Below, piece after piece: positions 8,818 to 17,004 of a DNA stretch of 37,915 bases. The first letter of the stretch is position 1. The number at the start of each line of letters is the position of its first letter. Origin of the DNA: Sphingobacteriales bacterium TSM_CSM. GTDB taxonomy: Bacteria; Bacteroidota; Bacteroidia; Chitinophagales; UBA2359. Location: positions 1 to 37,915 of the forward strand of contig MTCR01000050.1 in the NCBI GenBank assembly GCA_002212725.1, read 5' to 3'. Below the pieces are notes generated by a model, which was given only the letters and a program-made list of their open reading frames with translations, ran no database searches and was not told where the DNA came from. The translations under genes were made by a program, and so were the position numbers.

Positions 8818-9387
8818 TTAAAAAGCAACTTTTGCGCCCAAAACCGGCACCGACCGGTTTTGATGTCCGCCGCCGGTAATACCCAAAACGGGTTGCACTT
8901 CGAAAGCGGCAGCAGCGCCGTGGTTGTACAATTTAACCGATTTTTTTAGCCGTATATTTGCAAGTATGGAAATTGGAATAAAACTCAACATACCGGTTGC
9001 GGTTAATATAAAGCCGGTACCAAACACATGTGAGGAGTTTTCGTTGTACAGGTCGTAGTTAAAGGTGCCGCCGGTTTTAGGGGTCAGGAAAAAAGAGGTA
9101 ATCATAAGTCCTGCACCGCCCAGCCGCATAGCCATAGAGATGTTTTTTAACAGGGCCAGTTTGCGGTATTTTATAAAAACCGGATAAGCCTGCGGTTGGG
9201 TAGCCATAACCGATACCATGTTTTTACCGGCAAATCCGATACTTTGGTATTGCAACATGCCGGGGGCAAGGAAAAGTGTTTTCCCGCCGCTGTGTTTTAA
9301 ATGAAGTGGTTGCTGTGCCAAAGCAGTGCCGCAGGCTGTAAAGAGGAAAAGCGAAATGGCTAAAAGCTTGAGGTATAAATGAGGCAT
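8818..9387 (-). CDS. Hypothetical exported/membrane protein upstream of the glycosyltransferase
   Basis: This 189-residue protein begins with a signal peptide ending ALAQ at about residue 25. It has a middle part with two hydrophobic segments, roughly MAMRLGGAGLMITSFFL and FILTATGMLSFIPISILA, which look like a pair of membrane helices with a small glycine-rich turn. A C-terminal region follows (EVQPVLGITGGG). I do not recognise a family beyond small Bacteroidota proteins with paired glycine-rich helices. It is the first gene of a two-gene operon with the glycosyltransferase (11-base gap). A near-consensus -7 element, CATCTTTG, lies on the minus strand at 9426-9433, about 38 bases ahead of the ATG. 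Confidence 0.7.
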   Translation of the reverse strand: MPHLYLKLLAISLFLFTACGTALAQQPLHLKHSGGKTLFLAPGMLQYQSIGFAGKNMVSVMATQPQAYPVFIKYRKLALLKNISMAMRLGGAGLMITSFFLTPKTGGTFNYDLYNENSSHVFGTGFILTATGMLSFIPISILANIRLKKSVKLYNHGAAAAFEVQPVLGITGGGHQNRSVPVLGAKVAF

Positions 9388-9540
9388 AACTTGTAATGCA
9401 AATAATAAAATTACCGGTTTGAGTGCAAAGATGTGGTATTAACACCAAAAAATGAGCATTGTTTGGTAAAGAATATTTTTTCAACAGCTTTGGTTCGACA
9501 AGTTCACCAAACACGGGGCAAGCTGATTGAGGAAATAACG

Positions 9541-9570
9541 AATTACGAATTACGAATTATGAATTATGAG
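9541..9570. repeat. Short tandem repeat AATTA(C/T)GA
   Basis: About four 8-bp units of AATTACGA or AATTATGA follow one another. A related CATAACT tandem lies at the other side of the 63-bp array (about 10049-10065). A segment reading TGGTTCGACAAGTTCACC lies just upstream at about 9489-9506. I know words of this kind as dispersed intergenic sequences in Bacteroidota. Confidence 0.6.
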
Positions 9571-9629
9571 GTAAACCAAACAAGCAACTAACCCAACGGG
9601 CAACTAATTCAAATGAACCATCTACACAT

Positions 9630-10049
9630 CAGACCACCCTTGCCTCCAAAGGAGGGGAATTTTTTGCGCTCAAAACACAAAACACGCCATCAGACCACCC
9701 CTGCCCCTCCAAAGGAGGGGAATTTTTTGCGCTCAAAACACAAAACACGCCATCAGACCACCCCTGCCCCTCCAAAGGAGGGGAATTTTTTGCGCTCAAA
9801 ACACAAAACACGCCATCAGACCACCCCTGCCCCTCCAAAGGAGGGGAATTTTTTGCGCTCAAAACACAAAACACGCCATCAGACCACCCCTGCCTCCAAA
9901 GGAGGGGAATTTTTTGCGCTCAAAACACAAAACACGCCATCAGACCACCCCTGCCTCCAAAGGAGGGGAATTTTTTGCGCTCAAAACACAAAACACGCCA
10001 TCAGACCACCCCTGCCCCTCCAAAGGAGGGGAATTTTTTGCGCTCAAAA
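9630..10049. repeat. Seven-unit direct repeat array with terminator-like hairpins
   Basis: Seven near-identical units have hairpin centres (TCCAAAGGA) starting at 9645, 9708, 9771, 9834, 9895, 9956 and 10019, giving periods of 63, 63, 63, 61, 61 and 63 bp. The 61/63 difference is a CCTGCCCCTCC versus CCTGCCTCC variant. Each unit holds a hairpin with up to 7 bp of stem (CCCCTCC/GGAGGGG) around AAA, followed by AATTTTTT, which is the form of an intrinsic terminator on the plus strand. The units then share CGCTCAAAACACAAAACACG and CCATCAGACCACCC. The array opens a 147-codon reading frame because 63 is a multiple of three, but I regard this as a by-product. Confidence 0.9.
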
Positions 10050-10068
10050 CTCATAACTCATAACTGAT

Positions 10069-10650
10069 TTACCGTTCTTCCTTCGGAATGATGGGGTCTT
10101 TTCCCTCGTTATGGAAATCGCGGTTGAGCAGTTGTCCGTTTTTATAGTGATATTCTTTAGAAAGGTTGCCCAAAGAGTCCCAGACCAGCACTTTACCATT
10201 GAGCATGTCGTTTTCAAAATCACGCTCTGTCCATTTCACGCCGGTGTCGTACCAAGATTCCCATTTGCCGTTTTTTTTGCCGTTAAGGTAAGGTTGCACG
10301 TATTTGAGTTGGCCGTTTTCCCACCATTCGGTAACAGGGCCGTTTTTCAGTCCGTTTTCAATGCGGCCGTTTTTCATTTTGGTTCCGTTTGGGTACCAAA
10401 TATTCCATTGGCCTTCTTCGATGCCTTTAACAAAAGATTTTTCCACAAAACGGTTTCCGTTGGGGTGCAAGGTAAAAATAATGCCGGTAAACGGTTTGTT
10501 TTGGTAATAAGCCAGGTTAATACCCTCTTCGTTTTTTTGGAAGGTAATATCGGCGCTGTTTACCGCAGTTTGTGTGGCGTTGCCGGTTGGTTTACAGTTT
10601 TGCAGCAAAACCAGTATTTGCAGCAATAAAAACAAGATGCTTGGTTTCAT
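10069..10650 (-). CDS. YwqK/MORN-like repeat lipoprotein
   Basis: This 193-residue protein has a lipoprotein signal (hydrophobic stretch then LQNC at residues 16-19) and a chain of YwqK-type repeats. Each repeat is about 22 residues and reads like 'NG.......Y.NGK..G.W..W': WNIWYPNGTKMKNG, GPVTEWWENGQLKY, GKWESWYDTGVKW and GKVLVWDSLGNLS. Proteins of this kind are often annotated as antitoxin YwqK or MORN-variant repeat proteins. In Bacteroidota they are common envelope proteins of unknown job, and no toxin gene is adjacent here. It follows the 99-residue gene (39 bases from that stop) on the same strand but in the opposite order of transcription: the 99-residue gene is upstream, so the two may form an operon. 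Confidence 0.85.
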   Translation of the reverse strand: MKPSILFLLLQILVLLQNCKPTGNATQTAVNSADITFQKNEEGINLAYYQNKPFTGIIFTLHPNGNRFVEKSFVKGIEEGQWNIWYPNGTKMKNGRIENGLKNGPVTEWWENGQLKYVQPYLNGKKNGKWESWYDTGVKWTERDFENDMLNGKVLVWDSLGNLSKEYHYKNGQLLNRDFHNEGKDPIIPKEER

Positions 10651-10688
10651 GAGTGGTAAAAGATTGGGTAAACCTGTTGACTGCTGAT

Positions 10689-10988
10689 TTATCTTTTGAG
10701 TTTTTCCATCATTTCGGCGGTCATACCTTCGGCATAAACACCATAGGCGCTTACCAGCACACCTTTCAGCCCTGTGTTGGATGTAACAGCGTACAATACC
10801 GAACTGTCATCGGGGTTAGACATGCCTTCAAAGCGGTGTACTTCGGCAATTTCAAACTCGGCAGGTTGCAGGGTAAGGTTTTGGCTTTGGCACACAATGC
10901 AGTTTTCCTTGAGGTTAAAATCGAGGGTATAACCTCTTTTTTTAAGGTCTGCCAGCGCATCCACCAAAGAGTCGTAAGTGTGGGGCAT
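10689..10988 (-). CDS. Conserved small Bacteroidota protein (99 aa)
   Basis: This 99-residue cytoplasmic protein reads MPHTYDSLVDALADLKKRGY, then LDFNLKENCIVC, FEIAEVHRFEGMSNPDDSSVLYA, and a glycine-rich end GLKGVLVSAYGVY. It belongs to a small family I recognise from many Bacteroidota. Database entries for it are sometimes labelled phosphoribosylpyrophosphate synthetase, but it is far too short for that enzyme (about 310 residues) and shows none of its motifs. I treat the function as unknown. It lies upstream of the YwqK-like lipoprotein gene on the same strand, with about 38 bases between them. Confidence 0.75.
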   Translation of the reverse strand: MPHTYDSLVDALADLKKRGYTLDFNLKENCIVCQSQNLTLQPAEFEIAEVHRFEGMSNPDDSSVLYAVTSNTGLKGVLVSAYGVYAEGMTAEMMEKLKR

Positions 10989-11056
10989 GGTAAACGGTTA
11001 CTTCAATTAAAGCTTTAAGTGCAAAACGGTAAAACAGCGATTTGGTAAAGTACAGG

Positions 11057-12412
11057 TTAGTATTTTTCTTTGTCTTTTTTGCTATCGGCCGGTTTTTCGG
11101 TTTTGGGTTTATCGTCGGGTTTGGGAGTTGGGGCTGGGGGCAGTTTTTTGAGCAGGGTATCTATATCGGCAGGGTTTGAGCCATTTTGGCGCATATTGGC
11201 AAAGTAGGCGCTGTCGAAACCTAATTGCAGCAATGTTTCGGGTTTTACTGTATTTTCAACAGAGTCTAAAAGGGTAAACAGCAGGTTTTTGTTTTGCAGT
11301 TCTGTGTTGTGTTTTTCTTCCCCTGCATTTAGCAGGCTTAAACTGTTTTGTATTTCGGCATCTTTTTGCGGAAATGTTTGTTGCAGTTTCTCAAGCAGGT
11401 TACGGGCATCGGAGAAATTTTTGGCCTTAATAAGGCTGTCGGCAATTGCTGTTTGCTGCTCAAAGTCTTTTTGGGCGTTGTTTTTCTTGTTTGAAAACAG
11501 CAACAGCAAGATAAGGGCAATAGCTGCAATGGCAGCAATCGGGAACAAGATTTTGCGCGTCTGACGGTCGAGGAAAGGGGTTTTACCCTCATCCTTGTCT
11601 TGTTGCCCAACGGGGGTAAACACTTTGGTAGTGCCCGATTTTGGTTTTGCCCGGGTAACCGACTGCACTTTTACCAGATACATGGAAAAGTTATCTTTAG
11701 AATTATCGAGGCAAAACTGCATAATCTGGTCGCGCACGGCATGAACATCGGCATTGGGCTTGCCAAGCAGGGTTAGCAACAGCCGTTGGTCAACCCCTTC
11801 CAGAATGCCATCGCTGCAAAGCAGGAAATAATCGTTGTCTTGTATTTTTTCCAGAATGGCCACATCGGCTTTGGTAGGAGCATCGGTACCCGATACTGCG
11901 CGCAAAATGATGTTTTTTTGCGGGTGGGTTTGTGCTTCGGCGGCGCTTATTTCGCCCCGTTTTACCAGTTCCTGCACCAAAGAGTGGTCTTCCGACATGA
12001 ACAGAATTTCGCCGTTGCGGATATGGTACACGCGGCTGTCGCCACACCAGGCCACAACAGCCCGGTTGCGCACATCATCAAAATACAGCAGGGTAAGGGT
12101 GGTTGACATGTTGGCCGCATCGGTATTATCCTGTACGTATGCTGTTAGTTGTTGCTCGGTATATTTAAGGGCTTCGTTAATAAATTGTTCATCAACATGG
12201 TCGGTACCGTGTTCATTAAAAAAGGCATGAAAAAGGTCGCAAACCATTTTAGAGGCCACTTCGCCCTTGCTGCTGCCGCCAACCCCGTCGCACACCATAA
12301 ACATGCGGTTTTGTGTGGTTGCAGTGCCGGCATCGGGCAAAATAGAGTCCTGGTTGTTTTTTCGTCTGCCTTTTTCATGCAGATAAGCAGGTGCAAATAT
12401 TTGTATAGCCAT
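11057..12412 (-). CDS. PP2C-family serine/threonine phosphatase with membrane anchor
   Basis: The product has 451 residues. The PP2C (PPM) catalytic domain fills about the first 245: KGRRKNNQDS, VCDGVGGSSKGEVAS, AWCGDSRVYHIRNG with SEDHSL, LCSDGILEGV and DNFSMYLV. These hold the aspartates that bind two Mg/Mn ions. A linker leads to one membrane helix at about 287-306 (ILFPIAAIAAIALILLLLFS). A helical region and a Pro/Lys-rich tail (PPAPTPKPDDKPKTEKPADS) follow. By topology the phosphatase faces the cytoplasm and the tail lies outside. It would dephosphorylate Ser/Thr-phosphorylated proteins, but no Hanks-type kinase is in the window. It is divergent from the coiled-coil vWA gene across 342 bases in which I see no gene. 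Confidence 0.92.
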   Translation of the reverse strand: MAIQIFAPAYLHEKGRRKNNQDSILPDAGTATTQNRMFMVCDGVGGSSKGEVASKMVCDLFHAFFNEHGTDHVDEQFINEALKYTEQQLTAYVQDNTDAANMSTTLTLLYFDDVRNRAVVAWCGDSRVYHIRNGEILFMSEDHSLVQELVKRGEISAAEAQTHPQKNIILRAVSGTDAPTKADVAILEKIQDNDYFLLCSDGILEGVDQRLLLTLLGKPNADVHAVRDQIMQFCLDNSKDNFSMYLVKVQSVTRAKPKSGTTKVFTPVGQQDKDEGKTPFLDRQTRKILFPIAAIAAIALILLLLFSNKKNNAQKDFEQQTAIADSLIKAKNFSDARNLLEKLQQTFPQKDAEIQNSLSLLNAGEEKHNTELQNKNLLFTLLDSVENTVKPETLLQLGFDSAYFANMRQNGSNPADIDTLLKKLPPAPTPKPDDKPKTEKPADSKKDKEKY

Positions 12413-12754
12413 GCGCTTGTTTGTGCAAAAATCGGTAAATAAGTAGGTTTTTTCCCCTTGCTTTTACGGTAAACTCAATTTTGAGGACAATATAACAAGA
12501 TATTGCGTGCAAAGTAACTTTTGTAAATCAACAAAACGGCATCGGGTTGCAAATACTTTTACCCCATGATAAAATTTACAACAGCCGGACATCGTTTTAT
12601 ACCATAAACGTTAAATTAACGGTTAAAACCTGCAGATATTTGCATTTTGGCAGGAATTTGCTGCAAAAATAGGAATGTTTAAAAAATCGCATCGTATTAT
12701 TGCAGTCAGATTGCAAGTTTTACCTCATTTTCATTTACCAAGCAAGCATTTTTC

Positions 12755-13960
12755 ATGGCCCGAAAAGAAATTAACATCTTCAACCTCTCCATGCTCGACC
12801 TGCTGTCGGGTGCTTTGGGTGCAATTCTCATCATTTTTGTTATTATTCCCAAACTAAGCGGCGACATTAAAATTGCCTTGCAGGAACTGGAGCAAATTAA
12901 AGAACTGAAAGTTGATGCCCAGCAAATTCAATCCATGATTCAGGATTTAAAAAAATCGGTGCCGCAGGCAGAACTGGTAAAGTATCAGGTAAAATTTGAA
13001 CAACTCGAAGCACAATCGGCCAAACTCAACCAAACTGTTACCAACCTGCAGGAGGAAGTTAAAAAACTGCAGGACAAATTGGTAATTTGCGACAATCAGC
13101 GCACCGATTTGCAGGAAAAGGTAAGCAAACTTACCAAAGAAGTGGAAGATTTGAAAAACCGGCTGCAAAACCATGATACCATAGTAAAACAACTGGAACA
13201 GCAAATTGAAGACCTCCGCAACCAGTTGGCCAAATGCGATGTGGAAAAAACCAAAGTTACCAACGACCTTGCCCAAAAAACCACCGAAGTAGAACAACTT
13301 AAAAAGGAAGTGGCAGACCTGAAAGAACAGGTAAAAAATGCCAAGGAAACTATTGAAAAACAGGAAAGCCAGATACAAGACTACCGCGACAAAGTGGGCG
13401 TAGAGTTTAACGATAAAAACATTGTTTTTGTAATTGACCGCTCAGGCAGTATGGACGATGACCCCGAACCGCAAAAACTCGACGAGGTGAAAGCCGGTAT
13501 TAAAATGATGATTGCCAACCTCGACAACTCCTATAAAGTGGACGTAGTGGTGTTTCCTAAAAGCAAGGAAGAAGCCTACTACTATAAATACGGCAAGCTT
13601 ACACAGGTTAGCACCAATACCAAGTACGATATTTACAACTTTATTAACAGCATAAAAGCCTATGGTTGTACGCCCAGCCGCGATGTGCTGAATTTTGTGT
13701 TTACCTCTTCCAATTATGCCGATGCCGGCACTGTAGTATTTGTGTCTGACGGTGCGCCTACCAAAATTGTAAACAACGAGTGTGCCGACGAAGATATAAA
13801 CGATGTGCTGAATTACGTAAAATCGGTCAATACCCGAAACATGACCGTAAACTGCCTTGGTGTTGGTGCAGATTTCCGAAACCAAGCTTCTGCCGACCCT
13901 AAAGTGCGGTTTATGAAAGAACTTTCAAAGCAAAGCAGCGGCTTTTACATCGGATTTTAA
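12755..13960 (+). CDS. Membrane-anchored coiled-coil vWA protein
   Basis: The product has 401 residues in three parts. An N-terminal membrane helix (about 14-33, LDLLSGALGAILIIFVIIPK) is followed by a long coiled coil (about 40-215) rich in Leu/Lys/Glu/Gln heptads. A C-terminal von Willebrand A domain carries the MIDAS motif DRSGS (D228) and later FVSDGAPT. The helix layout recalls MotB/ExbD-like or MoxR-associated vWA proteins, but there is no peptidoglycan-binding domain. The short N-terminus suggests that the coiled coil and vWA domain lie in the periplasm, though the orientation is not certain. The domain probably binds a partner protein through a divalent metal. Its divergent neighbour is a PP2C phosphatase. 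Confidence 0.85.
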   Translation: MARKEINIFNLSMLDLLSGALGAILIIFVIIPKLSGDIKIALQELEQIKELKVDAQQIQSMIQDLKKSVPQAELVKYQVKFEQLEAQSAKLNQTVTNLQEEVKKLQDKLVICDNQRTDLQEKVSKLTKEVEDLKNRLQNHDTIVKQLEQQIEDLRNQLAKCDVEKTKVTNDLAQKTTEVEQLKKEVADLKEQVKNAKETIEKQESQIQDYRDKVGVEFNDKNIVFVIDRSGSMDDDPEPQKLDEVKAGIKMMIANLDNSYKVDVVVFPKSKEEAYYYKYGKLTQVSTNTKYDIYNFINSIKAYGCTPSRDVLNFVFTSSNYADAGTVVFVSDGAPTKIVNNECADEDINDVLNYVKSVNTRNMTVNCLGVGADFRNQASADPKVRFMKELSKQSSGFYIGF

Positions 13961-13992
13961 CCAATTTTGCCCTTTTGTTTAATTTATTTCAG

Positions 13993-14016
13993 TCCTGCAT
14001 TACTTTTTTTGCAGGA
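13993..14016. other. Hairpin between the vWA gene and rpsO
   Basis: TCCTGCA (13993-13999) and TGCAGGA (14010-14016) form a perfect 7-bp stem around a T-rich loop. It is not followed by a T run on either strand. It may end the vWA transcript poorly or act in the rpsO upstream region. It sits just ahead of the rpsO -7 element. Confidence 0.35.
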
Positions 14017-14023
14017 AAAACAC

Positions 14024-14031
14024 TACTTTTG
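14024..14031 (+). promoter_or_regulatory. Promoter -7 element TACTTTTG for rpsO
   Basis: The octamer fits TAnnTTTG and ends 47 bases ahead of the rpsO ATG at 14079, giving a short untranslated leader. A -33 TTTG at the usual distance is not clear. Confidence 0.6.
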
Positions 14032-14078
14032 CACACATTTTCATATTTCATAACAAATTTTAAATTGGTAAAAGCTTT

Positions 14079-14357
14079 ATGGGTTACACTTATATTTCAA
14101 GTGAAGAACAAAAAAAGCTCTTTTTAGAACACGGTGGTTCAGAAAACAACACCGGTTCGGCTGAAGGTCAGATAGCGTTATTTACCAGACGCATTGCGCA
14201 CCTCTCGCAACATTTGCAAACCAATAAAAAAGACCATTCTACCCGAAGAGCATTACTTCGGTTGGTAGGTCAACGGCGCAAGTTGCTGGCGTATGTAAAA
14301 GGTAAAGACATTAACCGCTACCGTGATATTATTCATAAACTTGACCTTCGCAAATAG
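14079..14357 (+). CDS. rpsO: 30S ribosomal protein S15
   Basis: The 92-residue product matches S15 in length and sequence. It has an N-terminal helix region, then NNTGSAEGQIALFTRRIAHL, where the family's TGS.E.Q.A.L..RI..L is intact. The HLQTNKKDHSTRRALLRLVG segment follows (family: H...H.KD..SRR.L..LV..RR..L.YL), and then RRKLLAYV. S15 binds 16S rRNA in the platform of the small subunit. In many bacteria rpsO is directly followed by pnp, as here, with 258 bases between them. The first part of that gap holds a hairpin that could attenuate read-through. Confidence 0.98.
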   Translation: MGYTYISSEEQKKLFLEHGGSENNTGSAEGQIALFTRRIAHLSQHLQTNKKDHSTRRALLRLVGQRRKLLAYVKGKDINRYRDIIHKLDLRK

Positions 14358-14372
14358 CTTTTTCAAAACGGT

Positions 14373-14400
14373 AAAGAGAGGAGCGCTTGTTTCTCTCTTT
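14373..14400 (+). terminator. Hairpin after rpsO (terminator or attenuator)
   Basis: AAAGAGAG (14373-14380) pairs perfectly with CTCTCTTT (14393-14400), starting 15 bases past the rpsO stop. The stem is AU/GC mixed, ends in TTT and is followed by A-TTG-TTTA, so it is a modest terminator. It may lower read-through from rpsO into pnp. Confidence 0.5.
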
Positions 14401-14615
14401 ATTGTTTATGCCCGGCAACTGCCCGCAAAACTGCTACGTTCACACCTTTGCTTCAAATTGCGCCGGGCTGCGCAAATTCCTGTAACAATAACTCCTTTTC
14501 TTTAAATTATAAGGCTGCAATTGCCCGTTGCCGGGCGCAGCATTTTTGCCGCCCTTCTGCCATAAGGCAAATTGCACCATTTTTGTAAGCTGAAATTGAT
14601 AAAAACAATCCTTTT

Positions 14616-16835
14616 ATGAGTTGGCAAACCTACAGCACCTCTTTTAAACTCCCCGACGGAAGGGAAGTAACCCTTGAAACCGGTAAATTAGCCCGTCAGG
14701 CCGATGGCTCAGTACTTGTGCGCATGGGCAATACCGTACTCTTAGCCACTGTGGTATCTGCAAAAGAAAAATCTCCTACTGCCGATTTTTTCCCGCTATC
14801 GGTTGAGTATCAGGAAAAATTTGCCTCTGCCGGCAGAATTCCCGGCGGCTTTTTAAAACGCGAAAACAAACTGTCGGATTACGAAATATTGATCTGCCGC
14901 CTCATTGACCGCGCCCTGCGCCCGCTCTTTCCCGATTACTACTACTACGAAACACAGGTGGTTGTATGGCTTATTTCGGGCGATAAGGAAGTAATGCCCG
15001 ATTGCCTGGCCGGCTTAGCCGCATCGGCAGCCATTACCATTTCCGATATCCCCTTCGGAGGCCCGCTCTCTGAGGTGCGCATTGCCCGCATTAACGGCGA
15101 GTTTGTTATTAACCCGCCTGTTTCTGCCATGGCCAATGCCGATATTGACCTTATGGTAGGCGCCACCGAACAAAATATTGTAATGGTGGAAGGTGCAGCC
15201 AAAGAATGTTCTGAAGACGACCTGGTTGAAGCAATACAAATGGCACATAATGCCATTAAACTGCAATGTCAGGCACAACTGCAACTGGCACAACAATGCG
15301 GTAAAGCCAAGCGCCAACTGCCCGAACCGCCTGCCGGCGACCCAACCCTTAAAGCTGCCGTACAAGAATTTGCCGAAGCCCGCATTAAGGAAATTGTAAA
15401 AGCAGGTATGGGTAAACAAGAGCGAAAAGAACAGTTTAAAGTGGTGGAAACCGATTTTTTAGCCACCTTGGGCGATGAACCCGACCCCGATAAAGTGGAA
15501 CTGGCCGAGGAATACCTGGAAGAACTACACCGGGATATTGTGCGCAATGTTATTCTCGATGAAGGGCTGCGCCTTGACGGCCGCAAAACCACCGACATCA
15601 GACCGCTGCTTATGGAAGTTGATTTTCTGCCAACCCCGCACGGCAGCGCATTGTTCTGCCGCGGCGAAACCCAATCTATAACCACCGTTACGCTGGGAAC
15701 CAAGCAAGATGAGCAAATGCTCGATAAATCTATAGGGTTGGAGTACTCCCGCTTTTTGTTGCATTACAACTTCCCGCCGTTTTCTACAGGTGAGGTAAAA
15801 CCCATGCGCGGCCCCGGCCGCCGCGAAATTGGCCACGGAAACTTAGCCATGCGCTCCTTAAAACAGGTGTTGCCGCCCGACGAAGAAAACCTCTACACCA
15901 TAAGGGTGGTTTCCGATATTCTCGAATCTAACGGCTCTTCTTCCATGGCCACCGTTTGTGCCGGCTCGCTGGCGCTGATGGATGCCGGGGTGCAGGTTCG
16001 GCAGGCAGTATCGGGTATTGCCATGGGTTTAATAAGCGAGGGTAACCGCGTAGCCGTTTTATCTGATATTTTGGGCGACGAAGACCACCTGGGCGATATG
16101 GACTTTAAAGTTACCGGAACCGAAAACGGTGTTTGCGGCGTACAAATGGATATTAAAATTGACGGCTTATCGGCCGATGTACTGCGGCAGGCACTCTATC
16201 AGGCGCGCGAAGGCAGGCTGCACATTCTGCATCAAATGAATGCGGTAATTTCAGCCCCCCGACCCGACCTGAAACCTCACGCACCCCGAATTGTGAAACT
16301 CTATATTGACAAAGAGTTTATTGGCGCCGTTATTGGCCCGGGCGGCAAGGTAATTCAGGAAATGCAGCGCGAAACCAAAACCACCATTAACATAGAAGAA
16401 AAAGAAAACGGCAAGGGCGAAGTGCTGATTTACGGAGCCGATAAGGCCGCCCTTGATGCAGCCGTTATGCGCATACGTGCCATTGCTTCAACACCCGAAG
16501 TAGGCGAGGTTTATAATGCCAAAGTAAAAAGCATTATGCCTTATGGCGCATTTGTTGAGTTTATGCCCGGCAAAGAAGGGTTGCTCCATATTTCCGAAAT
16601 TTCGTACTCCCGCCTCGAAAACATGGAAGGTGTACTGAAAGAAGGTGAAATGATTATGGTAAAACTGGTAGGCGTTGACGACAGAACGGGTAAATTTAAA
16701 CTCTCGCACAAGGTGTTGCTACCCAAACCCGATGGCATTGCCGATGATACCGATGGCAGTGGAACCGATAACCGCAATCAAAACCGCGACCGCGACCGCC
16801 GTCAGGGTGGGCCGCCGCGCCACAACCGCCGGTAA
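14616..16835 (+). CDS. pnp: Polyribonucleotide nucleotidyltransferase (PNPase)
   Basis: At 739 residues this has the full PNPase layout: two RNase PH-like core domains (about 10-140 and 330-545) separated by a helical domain, then a KH domain (about 570-625) and an S1 domain (about 635-705). Visible motifs include GNTVLLATVVSAKE, IPGGFLKRENKLSDYEILICRLIDR, the second-core FSTGEVKPMRGPGRREIGHG, the KH segment IGAVIGPGGKVIQEM, and the S1 segment YGAFVEFMPGKEGLLHISEI. The tail is Asn/Arg/Asp-rich, probably disordered. It is a phosphate-dependent 3' to 5' exoribonuclease that acts in RNA decay. Its place after rpsO is the common bacterial order. Confidence 0.98.
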   Translation: MSWQTYSTSFKLPDGREVTLETGKLARQADGSVLVRMGNTVLLATVVSAKEKSPTADFFPLSVEYQEKFASAGRIPGGFLKRENKLSDYEILICRLIDRALRPLFPDYYYYETQVVVWLISGDKEVMPDCLAGLAASAAITISDIPFGGPLSEVRIARINGEFVINPPVSAMANADIDLMVGATEQNIVMVEGAAKECSEDDLVEAIQMAHNAIKLQCQAQLQLAQQCGKAKRQLPEPPAGDPTLKAAVQEFAEARIKEIVKAGMGKQERKEQFKVVETDFLATLGDEPDPDKVELAEEYLEELHRDIVRNVILDEGLRLDGRKTTDIRPLLMEVDFLPTPHGSALFCRGETQSITTVTLGTKQDEQMLDKSIGLEYSRFLLHYNFPPFSTGEVKPMRGPGRREIGHGNLAMRSLKQVLPPDEENLYTIRVVSDILESNGSSSMATVCAGSLALMDAGVQVRQAVSGIAMGLISEGNRVAVLSDILGDEDHLGDMDFKVTGTENGVCGVQMDIKIDGLSADVLRQALYQAREGRLHILHQMNAVISAPRPDLKPHAPRIVKLYIDKEFIGAVIGPGGKVIQEMQRETKTTINIEEKENGKGEVLIYGADKAALDAAVMRIRAIASTPEVGEVYNAKVKSIMPYGAFVEFMPGKEGLLHISEISYSRLENMEGVLKEGEMIMVKLVGVDDRTGKFKLSHKVLLPKPDGIADDTDGSGTDNRNQNRDRDRRQGGPPRHNRR

Positions 16836-16868
16836 TCCGGTTGCCGCACATAACTTATTCTATATGTA

Positions 16869-16907
16869 AAAACCCCCTGTTGCTATTCTTTTGCAACAGG
16901 GGGTTTT
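16869..16907. terminator. Strong bidirectional terminator
   Basis: A perfect 15-bp stem (16869-16883 with 16893-16907) has a core of CCCCCTGTTGC/GCAACAGGGGG. It starts in an A run and ends in TTTT, then GCGTTTTTG. It separates the convergent pnp (plus) and rseP (minus) genes and can serve both. Confidence 0.92.
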
Positions 16908-17004
16908 GCGTTTTTGAGTTTTAAAAAACACAGCATATTATTTCCGGCGCAAGTGCTCATAATTTCGGGAACCTTAAAATACCCTGTGTTTCCTTAATGC
17001 GTTC

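Noticed and set aside
9613..10056. 147-codon open frame (and an antisense 81-codon frame) across the tandem repeats
   Set aside because: The frame exists because the 63-bp units contain no stop and keep phase. The product would be a pure repeat of a non-protein-like segment, and each unit contains terminator-like hairpins.
10069..10650. YwqK lipoprotein as an antitoxin of a toxin-antitoxin pair
   Set aside because: The annotation name is historical. No toxin-like neighbour is present, and the protein has a lipoprotein signal.
12611..12627. TTAA-type boxes upstream of the coiled-coil vWA gene as another regulator site
   Set aside because: The spacing is 5 and 7 bp, not one helical turn, and only one box is a full TTAACG, so it does not match the array at 29551.
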